Below are positions 35,598-45,790 of a DNA stretch of 64,000 bases, piece by piece. The stretch's first letter is position 1. Each line of letters begins with the position of its first letter. Source of the DNA: Pseudomonas promysalinigenes (GTDB lineage: Bacteria > Pseudomonadota > Gammaproteobacteria > Pseudomonadales > Pseudomonadaceae). Location: positions 3,224,001 to 3,288,000 of the forward strand of contig NZ_CP077094.1 in NCBI RefSeq assembly GCF_014269025.2, read 5' to 3'. Both the position numbers and the translations under genes were made by a program. The notes below the pieces were generated by a model. The model had not been told where the DNA came from. It searched no databases and worked only from the letters and a program-made list of their open reading frames with translations.

Positions 35598-38248
35598 GGG
35601 GTTTCGCTTTCGGCTTCAGGTTGCTGGGGCAGCGGCAAGCATAGAGTGATGCAAGTGCCATGGCCATCGATGCCTTCACCGACCAGGATCTGCCCTCCAT
35701 GGGCGCCGATCATGCCCTGGCAGATCGCCAGGCCCAGGCCAGTGCCCTGGCCACCGCGATCGCCGCGGGCGGCGGTGTAGAACATGTCGAAGATCTTCTC
35801 GCGTTCGGCGACGGGGATCCCCGGCCCCTGGTCGCTGACGGCGAACTGCAGGTGCTGGCCCTGCACCGACACCTGCAGCTCTAGGCGGCCTTGGGGAGGT
35901 GAGAAGCGGGCGGCGTTCTCTAGCACGTTGATCAGGGCCTGTTCGATCAAGGCCGCGTGAACGAACAACAGCGGCAGTTCCCCAGGCACGTGGGTGCGCA
36001 CCTGCAGCGGCGCCAACACCGCGCGTAGGCGGTTCAGGGCACTGCCGACGATGTCGGCAGGGGCCACCCAATCGCGAGCAAGCTTGAGGCCACCGTGGCC
36101 CAGTCGGGTCATGTCGAGCAGGTTCTGGATGTAGCGATCGAGGCGCTCGGCCTCATCACGCGTACCTTCGAGCAGCTCGCGGCGGTCTTGAACAGGGATC
36201 GCTTCGCCCAGCGCCAGCAAGCTGTCGATGCTGCCCCGCATGGCCGTCAGTGGGGTGCGCAGGTCATGGGAGACCGATGCCAACAAGGCGCTGCGCAGCT
36301 GCTCGGTTTCGCCGTGCAGGCGGGCTGCTTCGAGCTGCTCGCCTAATCTCGCCCTGGCCAACGCCTGAGCCAGGGGTTGCCCAAGGGCCATCAGCAGCCG
36401 CCGCCGCTGAGCGCTCAGCGGCTGCCCAGAGCGCGGGCGAACCCCCAGCAAAGCCTGCGGCTGATCTTCAACCGCCAATGGCCACCACCACCAACGGCCA
36501 TCGGGCAGCGTATCGCTGCCCAGGCCTGCGGCCTGGCCATGCTGCCAGGCCCACTCGGCGGCGGCACGCTCGTTGTCGCTCAAGGCTTGGGCATCACCGC
36601 TTGCCACTTGCAGCAAGCCTTCATCGTCGCGCTCCAGCAGGCACACCTGCGCGTCGCTCCAAGCATTGAGGTGTCTGCCGGCAGCATCGAGCACAGCCTG
36701 ACGATCGGCAGCACCGGTCAGTCGTCGTGACAGATCGAGCAACTGATTGGTTTGCGCCTGAGTGTCCCGCAGCGCCTTGAGCTGGCTGCGCTGACGGGCG
36801 GCAAGGTTGCCGGTTAGGGCGGCCATGAGCAGGAAGAACACCAGCGTCAGCACGTCTTCCTCGCGCTGGATACTGAATGAGAAGTTCGGCGGGATGAACA
36901 AAAAGTCGTATGTCAGGAATGACAGCGCTGCACAGGCCAGTGCCGGCCCCAGGCTACTGCGCACCGCCACCAGCAGTACGGCGGCGAGAAACACCAGTGA
37001 GATGTTCGGCAGCGCCAGCACGTTCGACACGGCCCACGCCAGGCCTGCGGCCAACGCCGTTGCCATCAGCGCCAGCAGGTAGTGGCGCCAGACCCACACT
37101 CGGCTGACCGCTGCATGGGCTGGGCGTGCCTGGCTGTCGCGGTCCAGCACGTTGATCTCCAGGCCATGGTTTTCGCGCAGCAGCCGGGCGCCAACACCGG
37201 CACCGAACAGGCGCCGGCGAAGACGGTCACGGGATTGGCCAACCAGCACCAAGCTGGCGCGGCGCTCGCGTGCGTGCTGGATCAAGGTGCGTGCGACCTC
37301 GCCGGCACGCAGCAACACCACCTCGCCCCCCAGGCGCTCGGCCAATTGTTGAGCTGCCTGCAGGCGCTGGCGGGCCGTTTCGTCACGCAGCCGGCCGTTG
37401 TCAACGTGCACTAGGCTCCAGGGCAAATGACGACGCTGGGCAACCCGGCTGGCGTGCCGCACCAAGCGTTCAGCCTGCTCGTCACCGTCCACGCCCACCA
37501 GCAGGCGCCCACGCAAGGCTGGGGCCGCCTCACCACGCAGGCGGTAGCCGTGGGCGAGGTCCGCGTCGACTTGGGCGGCGGCGGTCTGCATGGCCAGCTC
37601 ACGCAAAGCGGTCAGGTTGGTGGGCGAAAAGTAGGCATCGATAGCGGCCCGTGCCTGCTCCGGTACGTAAACCTTGCCTTCACGCAGGCGTTCAAGCAGC
37701 TCGCGCGGTGGCAGGTCGATCAGCACCAGCTCGAAGGCTTCTTGCAGCACCCAGTCTGGCAAGGTTTCACGCACTTGCACCCCGGTAATGCCACGAACCT
37801 TGTCGTTGAGGCTTTCCAGGTGCTGGACGTTGACCGTGGTGTACACATCGATACCAGCGGCAAGCAGCTCCTGCACATCCTGCCAGCGTTTGGTGTGGCG
37901 GCTGCCGGGCGCGTTGGTATGTGCCAGCTCGTCGACCAGGACCAGAGCCGGCGCCGCCTTGAGCAGGCCGTCCAGGTCCATCTCCTCGAGGGTGACACTA
38001 CGGTACTCGCTGCGCAGCAGCGGCTGCTGGTGCAAACCGGCCAGCAGCGCTTCGGTTTCGGCGCGGCCGTGGGTTTCGACCACCCCGGCAAGCACCTGCA
38101 CACCTTGGCGTTGCTGGGCATGGGCGGCCTGGAGCATGGCAAAGGTCTTGCCCACACCGGGGGCTGCACCGAGGAACACCTTCAGCCTGCCGCGACCGCT
38201 GCGCGGCAGGCTGGCCAACAGCGCATCTGCGCGGGTGGAATCACTCAT
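35594..38248 (-). CDS. kdpD: Sensor kinase KdpD
   Basis: Inner-membrane histidine kinase (884 aa) for potassium and turgor sensing. The N-terminal KdpD domain has the Walker-A-like GAAPGVGKT and VDELAHTNAPGSRH, followed by a universal-stress-like domain. Four membrane helices form the DUF4118 region near residues 400-500. Then come a GAF-like linker, the HisKA box SVSHDLRTPLTAM and the ATPase motifs NVLENAARFSPP and GQGTGLGLAICQGM. It lies 127 bp after kdpC, so it may have its own promoter in addition to read-through. Partner of KdpE. Confidence 0.96.
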   Translation of the reverse strand: MSDSTRADALLASLPRSGRGRLKVFLGAAPGVGKTFAMLQAAHAQQRQGVQVLAGVVETHGRAETEALLAGLHQQPLLRSEYRSVTLEEMDLDGLLKAAPALVLVDELAHTNAPGSRHTKRWQDVQELLAAGIDVYTTVNVQHLESLNDKVRGITGVQVRETLPDWVLQEAFELVLIDLPPRELLERLREGKVYVPEQARAAIDAYFSPTNLTALRELAMQTAAAQVDADLAHGYRLRGEAAPALRGRLLVGVDGDEQAERLVRHASRVAQRRHLPWSLVHVDNGRLRDETARQRLQAAQQLAERLGGEVVLLRAGEVARTLIQHARERRASLVLVGQSRDRLRRRLFGAGVGARLLRENHGLEINVLDRDSQARPAHAAVSRVWVWRHYLLALMATALAAGLAWAVSNVLALPNISLVFLAAVLLVAVRSSLGPALACAALSFLTYDFLFIPPNFSFSIQREEDVLTLVFFLLMAALTGNLAARQRSQLKALRDTQAQTNQLLDLSRRLTGAADRQAVLDAAGRHLNAWSDAQVCLLERDDEGLLQVASGDAQALSDNERAAAEWAWQHGQAAGLGSDTLPDGRWWWWPLAVEDQPQALLGVRPRSGQPLSAQRRRLLMALGQPLAQALARARLGEQLEAARLHGETEQLRSALLASVSHDLRTPLTAMRGSIDSLLALGEAIPVQDRRELLEGTRDEAERLDRYIQNLLDMTRLGHGGLKLARDWVAPADIVGSALNRLRAVLAPLQVRTHVPGELPLLFVHAALIEQALINVLENAARFSPPQGRLELQVSVQGQHLQFAVSDQGPGIPVAEREKIFDMFYTAARGDRGGQGTGLGLAICQGMIGAHGGQILVGEGIDGHGTCITLCLPLPQQPEAESETP

Positions 38249-38326
38249 CTTTCATCCTGTTTCCTGCGAACACCTGCAGGCGCGAACGCCGTCAATGGGG
38301 GAGCTACTGGCTTGGTGAACTGTGAC

Positions 38327-38368
38327 CGCTTAGCGCCTAGAGCCACTTCTGAGGATTGGCGCTAAGCG
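38327..38368 (-). terminator. Inverted repeat between kdpC and kdpD
   Basis: CGCTTAGCGCC (38327-38337) and GGCGCTAAGCG (38358-38368) form a perfect 11-bp stem with a 20-base loop in the 127-bp gap between kdpC and kdpD. No T-run follows, so it may attenuate, process or stabilise the transcript, or be an operator for kdpDE. Confidence 0.45.
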
Positions 38369-38375
38369 ATCATAG

Positions 38376-38927
38376 TCAATGGCCGAGTTTGTCCAGGCTC
38401 TGGTTCAAGGCCAGTACATTGACCACCGGCGGCCCGACCAATGGGTGGAGGGTGGCCTCTTCCACCAAGCCTTGCAAGCGCGCCACAGGCAACTGCCGCG
38501 CCGCCGCCACCCGAGGGATCTGGTAAGCGACCGCTGCTGGCGGCAGGTGTGGGTCCAGGCCGCTGGCAGAGGTAGTCAGCAGCGCTTGCGGCACCGGCCC
38601 CAACTGAGCCTGGTAGAGGGCAGCGGCATCCGTCGTGATCCGTTCGGCCAGGGCTGGGTTGCTCGGCGCCAAATTGCTCGCAGCGCTGGCTACCGTGGCG
38701 AATGCGCCCGCCGAAGGCCGCGAATGGAACCAGCTATCGCCTTGGAAATCCTGGGCGATCAGCGCCGAACCGCGCACTCGCCCTTGATCATCGCGCACGA
38801 GGCTTCCGTTGGCTTGCTCCGGGAACGCCACTTGGGCCACCCCGGTCACCACCAGCGGGTAAAGCCCCCCAGTGATGACGGCCATCAACAGGATCAGGCT
38901 CAAGGCCGGGCGTAGGTAATGCTTCAT
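38376..38927 (-). CDS. kdpC: Potassium-transporting ATPase subunit KdpC
   Basis: Single-span subunit (183 aa) that joins KdpA and KdpB and increases ATP affinity. The N-terminal membrane helix ([20 protein letters not shown]) and the motifs [20 protein letters not shown] and [13 protein letters not shown] are diagnostic. The start at 38927 has GAGGAGG upstream. It follows kdpB by 10 bp. Confidence 0.96.
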   Translation of the reverse strand: MKHYLRPALSLILLMAVITGGLYPLVVTGVAQVAFPEQANGSLVRDDQGRVRGSALIAQDFQGDSWFHSRPSAGAFATVASAASNLAPSNPALAERITTDAAALYQAQLGPVPQALLTTSASGLDPHLPPAAVAYQIPRVAAARQLPVARLQGLVEEATLHPLVGPPVVNVLALNQSLDKLGH

Positions 38928-38937
38928 GGTGGCCTCC

Positions 38938-40992
38938 TCAGACCAGGTGCAGGGCGTTGAGCACGATGTCGATCAGCTTGATCCCGGCAAAGGGTACGAT
39001 GATGCCCCCCACGCCATAGATCAGCAGATTGCGTCGCAACAGGTGCGCTGCACTTGCCGCCTGCACGCGCACACCGCGCAGCGCCAGGGGGATCAATACG
39101 ATGATGATCAGTGCGTTGAAGACAATCGCCGAGAGGATCGCGCTCTGCGGGCTGACCAGCTGCATCAGGTTGAGCACGCCCAGTTGCGGGTAGATAGCGG
39201 CGAACAGCGCCGGCAGGATGGCGAAGTACTTGGCCACATCGTTGGCGATGGAAAACGTCGTCAGCGCCCCACGAGTGACCAGCAGCTCCTTGCCTACCTG
39301 CACCACGTCCAGCAGCTTGGTCGGGTCGCTGTCCAGGTCAACCATGTTGGCGGCCTCACGGGCGGCCTGGGTGCCGTCGTTCATGGCCATGCCGACATCC
39401 GCCTGGGCCAGCGCCGGGGCGTCGTTGGCGCCATCGCCGCACATCGCCACCAAGCGGCCGTCGTTCTGCTCCTGACGGATGCGCGCCAATTTCTTCTCGG
39501 GTGTGGCCTCGGCCAATACATCGTCCACCCCAGCTTCGGCAGCGATCGCAGCAGCGGTCAGCGGGTTGTCACCGGTCACCATCACCGTACGAATACCCAG
39601 CTTGCGCAGCTCGGCGAAGCGTTCACGGATGCCCGGCTTGACCACATCCTTGAGGTGGATCACGCCAAGCAGACGCTTGTCCAGACACACCAACAGCGGC
39701 GTACCACCACTCTGGGCGATGCGTTCCACCTCGCGGGCCAGGGCAACTGGCATCTCCAGGCGCTGCATACCGACGAAGGCCAGCACCGCATCGACGGCAC
39801 CCTTGCGGTAGCAGCGCTGTTGAAAGTCGATGCCCGACAGGCGCGTCTCGGCACTGAAGGCAATCGCCTGGTACTGACCTGGCGAGGGTTCGATGAAATC
39901 GTGCAACTGACGCAGGTACTCGACGATCGACTTGCCCTCGGCAGTGTCATCGGCAAGCGATGCGAACATCGCACCCTCCCCCAGTTCCTTGGCGGTCACA
40001 CCGGGGGCAGCATACAGCGCACTGCAGCGGCGGTTGCCAAACGTGATGGTGCCGGTCTTGTCGAGCATCAAGGTATGCACATCGCCGGCCGCCTCCACCG
40101 CACGGCCAGAGCGGGCAATCACGTTAAGGCGCACTAGACGGTCCATGCCGGCAATGCCAATGGCCGAGAGCAGGCCGCCGATGGTGGTGGGTATCAGCGT
40201 CACCAGCAATGCGGCAAGAAAGATCAGCGGTAGGCTGCCGCCGGCAAAATGGGCGAAGGGCTGCAGGGTTACGACGACAATCAGGAAGATCAGGGTCAGG
40301 CCTATCAGCAGAATGTCCAGAGCAATCTCATTGGGGGTCTTCTGCCGCTTGGCACCTTCGACCAACGCGATCATGCGGTCCAGGGTCGATTCGCCGGGAT
40401 TGCTGGTGATGCGGATCAGCAGCCAGTCCGAGACCAGCCGAGTATTGCCGGTGACAGCCGAACGGTCGCCACCAGACTCGCGGATAACCGGCGCGGACTC
40501 ACCCGTGATGGCAGCTTCATTGACCGCAGCGATGCCCTCGAGCACCTCGCCGTCACCCGGAATCATCTCGCCTGCCACCACGCGTACCACATCATCCTTG
40601 CGCAGCGCCGTGGCCGCCACAGGCTCGAAACTGCCATCGCGTTTGCGCCGCTGCGCCGTCAACCCCTGGCTACCGGCTTTGAGGCTATCGGCGCGGGCTT
40701 TGCCACGCCCTTCGGCGAGGGCCTCGGCGAAGTTGGCGAACAGCACGGTGAACCATAACCATAGCGCGATCTGGGCAGCCACACCGGTGCTGACGCCACT
40801 GCCGGGCGCAAAGCACAGTGCAGTTGTGAGCAAAGCCGTCAGAGCAACCACCAGCATCACCGGCGAACGTTTGAGCTGGCGCGGGTCCAGCTTGACGAAG
40901 GCCTGGAGCAAGGCTGGCCGCCACAGGGCCGCGATACGCGTCTGATCATTGGTGCCGCGTGAGGCTTTCATTTCAGGAATGGGCATGTTCAT
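38938..40992 (-). CDS. kdpB: Potassium-transporting P-type ATPase catalytic subunit KdpB
   Basis: P-type ATPase subunit (684 aa) that powers high-affinity potassium uptake. The phosphorylated aspartate lies in [29 protein letters not shown] is the actuator motif, and [21 protein letters not shown] and [20 protein letters not shown] are the P-domain motifs. The N-terminus reads [13 protein letters not shown]. It is 10 bp from both kdpA and kdpC in one tight operon. Confidence 0.97.
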   Translation of the reverse strand: MNMPIPEMKASRGTNDQTRIAALWRPALLQAFVKLDPRQLKRSPVMLVVALTALLTTALCFAPGSGVSTGVAAQIALWLWFTVLFANFAEALAEGRGKARADSLKAGSQGLTAQRRKRDGSFEPVAATALRKDDVVRVVAGEMIPGDGEVLEGIAAVNEAAITGESAPVIRESGGDRSAVTGNTRLVSDWLLIRITSNPGESTLDRMIALVEGAKRQKTPNEIALDILLIGLTLIFLIVVVTLQPFAHFAGGSLPLIFLAALLVTLIPTTIGGLLSAIGIAGMDRLVRLNVIARSGRAVEAAGDVHTLMLDKTGTITFGNRRCSALYAAPGVTAKELGEGAMFASLADDTAEGKSIVEYLRQLHDFIEPSPGQYQAIAFSAETRLSGIDFQQRCYRKGAVDAVLAFVGMQRLEMPVALAREVERIAQSGGTPLLVCLDKRLLGVIHLKDVVKPGIRERFAELRKLGIRTVMVTGDNPLTAAAIAAEAGVDDVLAEATPEKKLARIRQEQNDGRLVAMCGDGANDAPALAQADVGMAMNDGTQAAREAANMVDLDSDPTKLLDVVQVGKELLVTRGALTTFSIANDVAKYFAILPALFAAIYPQLGVLNLMQLVSPQSAILSAIVFNALIIIVLIPLALRGVRVQAASAAHLLRRNLLIYGVGGIIVPFAGIKLIDIVLNALHLV

Positions 40993-41002
40993 GAATAGTT
41001 CC

Positions 41003-42697
41003 TCAGAAACCCAGGCTCAGTTGTTCAGCGATCGGCCCCAGGGCCAGGGCCGGCAAGAAGGTCAGCCCACCCACCAACAAGATGGTCACCAGCAGCAGGC
41101 CGGCGAATAGCGGGCCGTGGGTGGGGAAACTGTTGCTCCCCTGCGGCGCCCGCTGTTTGGCTGCGAGGCTGCCGGCCAAGGCCAGGATCGGCAGGATGTA
41201 GCCGAAGCGGCCAATGAGCATGGCAAAGCCGATCATCAGGTTGTGGTACACCGTATTGGCGCCAAAGCCTGCGAACGCCGAACCATTGTTGGCGGCCCCT
41301 GAGGTGTAGGCATACAGCAACTGGCTGAACCCATGGGCGCCCGGGTTGCTCACGGCACTAGCTGGGCCTGGCAAGCTGGCGGCAAGGGCCCCCAGCACCA
41401 GAACGCCAACCGGCATCACCAGCAGGGTTGCCACGAGCAGTTGCACTTCACGGGCCTGCAGCTTCTTGCCAAGGTACTCCGGCGTACGGCCGATCATCAG
41501 CCCTGCCAGGAACACGGCGATCAGCACGAACAGCAACATGCCGTAGAGCCCGGCACCGACACCGCCGAATATCACTTCCCCAACCATCATATTGACCATG
41601 GCCACCATGCCGGTCAGCGGGTTCAGGCTATCGTGCATCGCATTGACCGAGCCATTGGAGGCCGCCGTGGTAGTCACGCTCCACAGCACCGAACCAGTGG
41701 TGCCGAAACGGCTTTCCTTGCCTTCCATTGGCGCGCTCTGCTGCACCTGGGCACTTTCCAGTGCCGGATTGGGCTGATACTCCGACCACAGCGCCGTGGC
41801 CCCCCCGATCAGAAACAGGGCGAGCATGCAGCCAATGATTGCACGGCTCTGGCGCAGGTCTTTGACGTAATGCCCGAAGGTAAATACCAAAGCCACTGGG
41901 ATCAGGATGATCGAGACCACCTCGAACAGGTTGCTCAATGCCGTGGGGTTTTCGAACGGGTGCGCCGAGTTGACACCGAAGAAGCCACCACCGTTGGTAC
42001 CCAACTGCTTGATGGCGATCTGGCTAGCAGCTGGACCGAGCGGGATGGTCTGGTCCGTACCCTGCAGCGTCAGCGCGTGGGCATAGTCGGCAAACGTCTG
42101 TGGTACGCGTTGCCAGACCAGCAGCAGCGCCAACAGCAGGCTCAGCGGTAACAGGCCATAGAGCGTTGCCCGGGTCATGTCGACCCAGAAGTTGCCCAGA
42201 TCGCTGGTGCAGCGACGAGCGATACCGCGGCACAGCGCGACCAGCACGGCAAGGCCGGTGGCGGCGCTGACGAAGTTCTGCACCGCAAGCCCCATCATCT
42301 GGCTCAGGTAGCTGACCGAAGCCTCGCCGCTGTATGCCTGCCAGTTGGTGTTGGTGACGAAGCTGACCGCTGTGTTGAACGCCAAAGACCACTCAAGGCC
42401 AGGCAAATGCTGCGGGTTCAGTGGCAAAGAGCCCTGCAGCATGAGCACGCTGAACAGCAGCACGAAGCCCGCCAAGTTGAAAGCCAGCAAGGCCAGGGTG
42501 TATTGCTTCCAGTTCTGCGCCTGTTCGGCCTTGACCCCTGCCAGGCGATAACAGCCCTTCTCCAGCGGCCCCATCACAGGCGTCAACCACGTACGTTGTC
42601 CCTCCATGACGTTGTAGTAAAAACGCCCGAGCCAAGGTGCTGGCAACAGCACGAGAGCAAAAAACACGATCAGCAGCGTGTAATCGTAACTGTGCAT
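41003..42697 (-). CDS. kdpA: Potassium-transporting ATPase channel subunit KdpA
   Basis: Ten-helix inner-membrane subunit (564 aa) with four pseudo-repeats forming the potassium selectivity filter. Filter-like loops are visible as [45 protein letters not shown] and [12 protein letters not shown]. It begins 9 bp after the stop of kdpF. Like other Pseudomonas KdpA proteins, it has the conserved [17 protein letters not shown]. Confidence 0.97.
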   Translation of the reverse strand: MHSYDYTLLIVFFALVLLPAPWLGRFYYNVMEGQRTWLTPVMGPLEKGCYRLAGVKAEQAQNWKQYTLALLAFNLAGFVLLFSVLMLQGSLPLNPQHLPGLEWSLAFNTAVSFVTNTNWQAYSGEASVSYLSQMMGLAVQNFVSAATGLAVLVALCRGIARRCTSDLGNFWVDMTRATLYGLLPLSLLLALLLVWQRVPQTFADYAHALTLQGTDQTIPLGPAASQIAIKQLGTNGGGFFGVNSAHPFENPTALSNLFEVVSIILIPVALVFTFGHYVKDLRQSRAIIGCMLALFLIGGATALWSEYQPNPALESAQVQQSAPMEGKESRFGTTGSVLWSVTTTAASNGSVNAMHDSLNPLTGMVAMVNMMVGEVIFGGVGAGLYGMLLFVLIAVFLAGLMIGRTPEYLGKKLQAREVQLLVATLLVMPVGVLVLGALAASLPGPASAVSNPGAHGFSQLLYAYTSGAANNGSAFAGFGANTVYHNLMIGFAMLIGRFGYILPILALAGSLAAKQRAPQGSNSFPTHGPLFAGLLLVTILLVGGLTFLPALALGPIAEQLSLGF

Positions 42698-42706
42698 GGC
42701 TGCTCC

Positions 42707-42796
42707 CTAGCTGCGATCGGCGTGCAGCAACGCCACCAGCAGGTAAATTGCCAAAGCCACTGCCAGCAGCAGTGACAGACCGTCGAGCATGTACAT
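42707..42796 (-). CDS. kdpF: KdpF small membrane subunit (29 aa)
   Basis: Very short single-helix peptide that stabilises the Kdp complex. The translation starts MYMLDGLSLLLAV, continues with a hydrophobic helix and ends LLHADRS, the expected KdpF pattern. The first ATG at 42796 has GGGGAG 8 bases upstream; the inner ATG at 42790 would give 27 residues and is less well placed. It is the first gene of kdpFABC and ends 9 bp before kdpA. Confidence 0.9.
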   Translation of the reverse strand: MYMLDGLSLLLAVALAIYLLVALLHADRS

Positions 42797-42870
42797 CAGT
42801 GCAACTCCCCTTTTTGCGGCATTGGCCGCTTCGGGGAAATTGTCCGAGTGATGGGCGTAAAGAGGCGAGA

Positions 42871-42906
42871 TCAGGGGGTGGGGGTGGGAATAAAGAATGC
42901 GTAAAG
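42871..42906 (-). promoter_or_regulatory. Possible KdpE-binding region upstream of kdpF
   Basis: On the minus strand the region reads CTTTACGCATTCTTTATTCC followed by a C-rich run, similar in character to the T-rich then C-rich KdpE site of E. coli kdpFABC. It lies about 75-110 bp before kdpF. The match is only by appearance and recall. Confidence 0.35.
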
Positions 42907-42929
42907 ACGAGGAATCTCGAATGCCTGCG

Positions 42930-42963
42930 CCGGCCTGCTCGCGGGTAACCCTGCGAACAGGCC
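42930..42963. repeat. REP-type palindrome between kdpF and the AI-2E transporter gene
   Basis: GGCCTGCTCGCGGGTAACCC pairs with the following TGCGAACAGGCC to form a long imperfect stem of the P. putida REP type. It lies 9 bp after the stop codon of the minus-strand transporter gene (stop at 42973), downstream in coding sense, so it may also act as its transcript end. Confidence 0.6.
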
Positions 42964-42972
42964 AGTTTCGGT

Positions 42973-44019
42973 TTACTGCTGTGGCTGCGCCGCGTTACGG
43001 CTCCATTCCAGCAGCAGGCTGTAACCAACCGCCAGTAAAGTCGGGCCGATGAACAGACCGATGAAGCCAAAGGCGATCAACCCCCCGAACACGCCGAGCA
43101 GCACGATCACCAGCGGCAGGTTGCCGCCTCGGCTGATCAGGTAGGGTTTGAGCACGTTGTCCACGCCGCTGATGACGAAGGTGCCCCAAATGCCGAGAAA
43201 CACCGCCATGCCATACTCGCCCTTCCACACCAGCCAGCCGGTGGCCGGAATCCACGCCAGCGGCGGCCCCATGGGGATCAGGCTGAGCATGAAGGTCACC
43301 AGCCCCAGAACGATCGCCCCAGGCACGCCTGCGATCAGAAAGCCTATCAGCGCCAGAAGGCCTTGAGCTGCTGCGGTGCCGATCACGCCATTGACGACCC
43401 GCTGCACGGTCCCTGCCACCAGCTCCAGATAGTAATCGGCGCGTTCGCCCACCAGCCGGTTCAGCAGCCGCAGCACGAACGCCGACAACCGTGGCCCGTC
43501 CCGGTAGAAGAAAAACACGAATATCAGGCTCAGGGTCAGCTCCAGCACGCCACTGCCAATCTGCGCACTGCGTGCCAATAACCAGTTGCCCACTTGCCCC
43601 AGGTAGGGTTTTACCGATGCCAGCAGGGCCGCGCCTTGCTGGTCCAGCGACTGCCACCCGCTGACCAGGCGCTCACCTACGAAGGGGATGCCGCCAAGCC
43701 AGTCCGGTGCGTCGGGCAGGCCATCGACCTGTACGTCACGTACGAAGACGACGGTGTCGCGTATGTGATCGGCCAAGTTGAAGCCCAGCCATACCAGCGG
43801 CAAGGCGACGATGAGAATCCAGGCCACGGTCAGCACACTGGCAGCCAAGGTTTCGCGCCCTCCCAGCACACGCGTCAGCAGACGCATCAGTGGCCAGCTG
43901 GCGAAAGCGAGGATGGCCCCCCATAACAGCGCGGACATGAACGGTGCCATCACCCACAGCGTGGCGCCGAACAATGCCAGCAGCAGAATCTGGACCAACA
44001 GGCGGTCATTGATGCCCAT
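42973..44019 (-). CDS. AI-2E family transporter / PerM-type permease (348 aa)
   Basis: Inner-membrane protein with about eight helices, of the AI-2E exporter (PF01594) family. Visible features are hydrophobic runs from the N-terminus (LLVQILLLALFGATLWVMAP), a central domain ending in a short amphipathic region, and the conserved IPMGPPLAWIPATGWL and GVFGGLIAFGFIGLFIGPTL segments. The start ATG at 44019 has GAGTGAG about 7 bases upstream. A GTG at 44031, directly after the upstream stop, would add four residues. It follows the DUF4892 gene with no gap. Real substrates of most family members are unknown. Confidence 0.9.
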   Translation of the reverse strand: MGINDRLLVQILLLALFGATLWVMAPFMSALLWGAILAFASWPLMRLLTRVLGGRETLAASVLTVAWILIVALPLVWLGFNLADHIRDTVVFVRDVQVDGLPDAPDWLGGIPFVGERLVSGWQSLDQQGAALLASVKPYLGQVGNWLLARSAQIGSGVLELTLSLIFVFFFYRDGPRLSAFVLRLLNRLVGERADYYLELVAGTVQRVVNGVIGTAAAQGLLALIGFLIAGVPGAIVLGLVTFMLSLIPMGPPLAWIPATGWLVWKGEYGMAVFLGIWGTFVISGVDNVLKPYLISRGGNLPLVIVLLGVFGGLIAFGFIGLFIGPTLLAVGYSLLLEWSRNAAQPQQ

Positions 44020-44031
44020 GGCGATGCTCAC

Positions 44032-44826
44032 TCAACGAATCAGTTCCAGGTGCAGGCCGTCGGTAGGCGCATCGCCGACTTCAAGCCGGCTGAGGCGCAC
44101 GCCCGCCTTGCCCAGCAATTCGCGCCAGGCCCCGGCCTGGGCGCCACTTAGGCTCACGCGCAAAGTACTGTCGAGGTTCAGGCTGCGGGCCAGCAGAGTG
44201 ACCCAACTCTCCTGAGGTGCAGCCAAATCCGGGTAGTCGAGTTTGCCCGTATCGCGCAGTTCGCGCAGCACCGTGGCGGCTGTGGGAAGTATCTCGCCCA
44301 GCGGGCTGGCGGCGACGAACTCTTCCACGTGCAGGTAGGCGCGGCGGTTGCCCCGGGTGACGCTGTACAGTGCGACCAGGGTGTCGGCCTCCTCGGCCGA
44401 GCGGCGCAGCAGGATGAACGCCTGTTGCTCGTCACCGCCGTTCAACCGAGCGTTGGCGAACACATCGTTGGCCCACAGGCTGCCTTCACCGCAATCGCGG
44501 CCCTGGCACCAGAACAGCGGGTAGCCGCCCTCGTTCTGTAGCGCCTCGCGGGCGCTAGTGAAGGCTTCGCGAGCACTACGCTCGACCGGCAGCTCGTAGG
44601 TGACCGAGCTGACCTGGCCACGGCTTTCAATCTTGTCATCGACACGCAGGCGGCCGCTGATCTTGCGCACTGGGCCCATAGGATAGACACGTTCCTGCTC
44701 CACGGCCGGTCGCAGGTCCACTACCTTGGCGTCCGCGGGCACAGGCAGGCTGCCGGCCCACAGCAGGGGGCTGGCCAACGCCAAGCAAGCGGCGGCGGCA
44801 GTATGGATGGATACGGGCATGCTCAT
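44032..44826 (-). CDS. Exported DUF4892-type protein (264 aa)
   Basis: Protein of unknown function with a signal peptide (ACLALASPLLWAGSLP) that probably places it in the periplasm. The mature part begins PADAKVVDLRPAVEQERVYP and holds the pair WCQGRDCG, whose two cysteines could form a disulphide. I recall this as the DUF4892 family, which is common in Pseudomonas. Two ATG codons (44826 and 44820) are candidates. The first overlaps the stop of a 20-codon open frame with a good ribosome binding site (see 44823-44885), suggesting translational coupling. It is followed without a gap by the transporter gene. Confidence 0.8.
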   Translation of the reverse strand: MSMPVSIHTAAAACLALASPLLWAGSLPVPADAKVVDLRPAVEQERVYPMGPVRKISGRLRVDDKIESRGQVSSVTYELPVERSAREAFTSAREALQNEGGYPLFWCQGRDCGEGSLWANDVFANARLNGGDEQQAFILLRRSAEEADTLVALYSVTRGNRRAYLHVEEFVAASPLGEILPTAATVLRELRDTGKLDYPDLAAPQESWVTLLARSLNLDSTLRVSLSGAQAGAWRELLGKAGVRLSRLEVGDAPTDGLHLELIR

Positions 44827-44885
44827 CGGCAGCCCATGCGGCGCAGCGCGCCGGGTTGAAGCTCCAGGTTGTCTGGCATTTGCAT
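44823..44885 (-). CDS. Possible 20-residue leader peptide upstream of the DUF4892 gene
   Basis: An ATG at 44885 with GGGAG six bases upstream opens a 20-codon frame (MQMPDNLELQPGALRRMGCR) whose TGA overlaps the ATG at 44826 as ATGA. The ribosome binding site is stronger than the one in front of the DUF4892 start itself, so the small frame could serve to couple translation. The peptide has no recognisable family and may have no function of its own. It could also be chance. Confidence 0.35.
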   Translation of the reverse strand: MQMPDNLELQPGALRRMGCR

Positions 44886-44935
44886 GGTTGTCTCCCTGTT
44901 CAACCCGCCAAGCCTCGGCACTTGTCAGATGCAAG

Positions 44936-45790
44936 TCAAGCAAAGCCAAAGAAGCGATTGAAACAGTCTGCGACAAGGATCGCACCCTGTTCATCGTTCA
45001 AGTGCAGATGATGGCCCCCTTGCAGCAGCGTCTGCTCGAAGGGTAGCTGATCCAGCAAATCGCTATGGCGCGCCAGCATGCCCTGGGCAGCCACCACTAG
45101 GCTGACCGGGCAGTTGACCCTTTGCACGAAGGCCATCGCCTGTGCCTGGCTCAAGCGCGTCGGCGAAGGCAGCGTCAGGCGGCTATCGCTGCGCCAGCTG
45201 TAGCCACCGGGCACCGGCATCAGGCCACGCTGGGCCAATAACTCAGCGGCCTCACGGCTGACCGCAACCATACCTTTCATGCGCGCTTGCACGCCCTGCT
45301 CCAGGCTGGTGTAAACCGATTTGCGCTTGCCGTCCAGGCGTAGCTGGGCCTGCAAGGCCATGCCTAGGCGCTCGCCAGCGTCCTGCTCGGCACCGGTGGG
45401 GGGAATGACGCCGTCGATCAACGCGAGGTGGCTGACCCGTTCAGGCAAGGCGCCTGCCAATTGCACCGAGATGATCGCCCCCAAGGAATGCCCCAGCAGC
45501 GCAAAACGGTGCCAACCTAACTGTTCGGCGACCCGCAGCACATCATGGGCATAGTCGGTCAGTGCATAACTCCCACCCGGCGGCCGATGTTCGGAATAAC
45601 CGTGACCGGCAAGATCAAGGGCGACGATGCGCAACCCTTTGAGCAAGGGAGCCAGGCGCGCGAAGCTGTTGGCATTGTCCAGCCAGCCATGCAGGGCAAT
45701 CACTGGCAGGCCATCGGCGGGGCCGAACAAGTGCGCCGCCAGCTCGATATGGCCCAGGTTCAGGCGAACCTCCTCGACCTGGGCGCTCAT
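44936..45790 (-). CDS. Alpha/beta hydrolase (284 aa)
   Basis: Cytoplasmic alpha/beta-fold hydrolase. The oxyanion region is ALHGWLDNANSF, the nucleophile elbow is LLGHSLGAI, and the C-terminal histidine lies in LQGGHHLHL, so the triad is intact. The ALDLAGHGYSEHRP block is typical of esterases and epoxide-hydrolase-like members. The start at 45790 has GGAG upstream and overlaps the stop of the preceding hydrolase by four bases (ATGA). The two hydrolases are probably cotranscribed. Substrate unknown; a carboxylesterase or lipase is the simplest reading. Confidence 0.88.
   Translation of the reverse strand: MSAQVEEVRLNLGHIELAAHLFGPADGLPVIALHGWLDNANSFARLAPLLKGLRIVALDLAGHGYSEHRPPGGSYALTDYAHDVLRVAEQLGWHRFALLGHSLGAIISVQLAGALPERVSHLALIDGVIPPTGAEQDAGERLGMALQAQLRLDGKRKSVYTSLEQGVQARMKGMVAVSREAAELLAQRGLMPVPGGYSWRSDSRLTLPSPTRLSQAQAMAFVQRVNCPVSLVVAAQGMLARHSDLLDQLPFEQTLLQGGHHLHLNDEQGAILVADCFNRFFGFA

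Noticed and set aside
38926..40137. 403-codon open frame on the plus strand opposite kdpB
   Set aside because: Shadow of the P-type ATPase gene, with no recognisable product.
42797..42972. Additional small gene upstream of kdpF
   Set aside because: Only a REP palindrome and a possible KdpE site are visible; no frame with a ribosome binding site.
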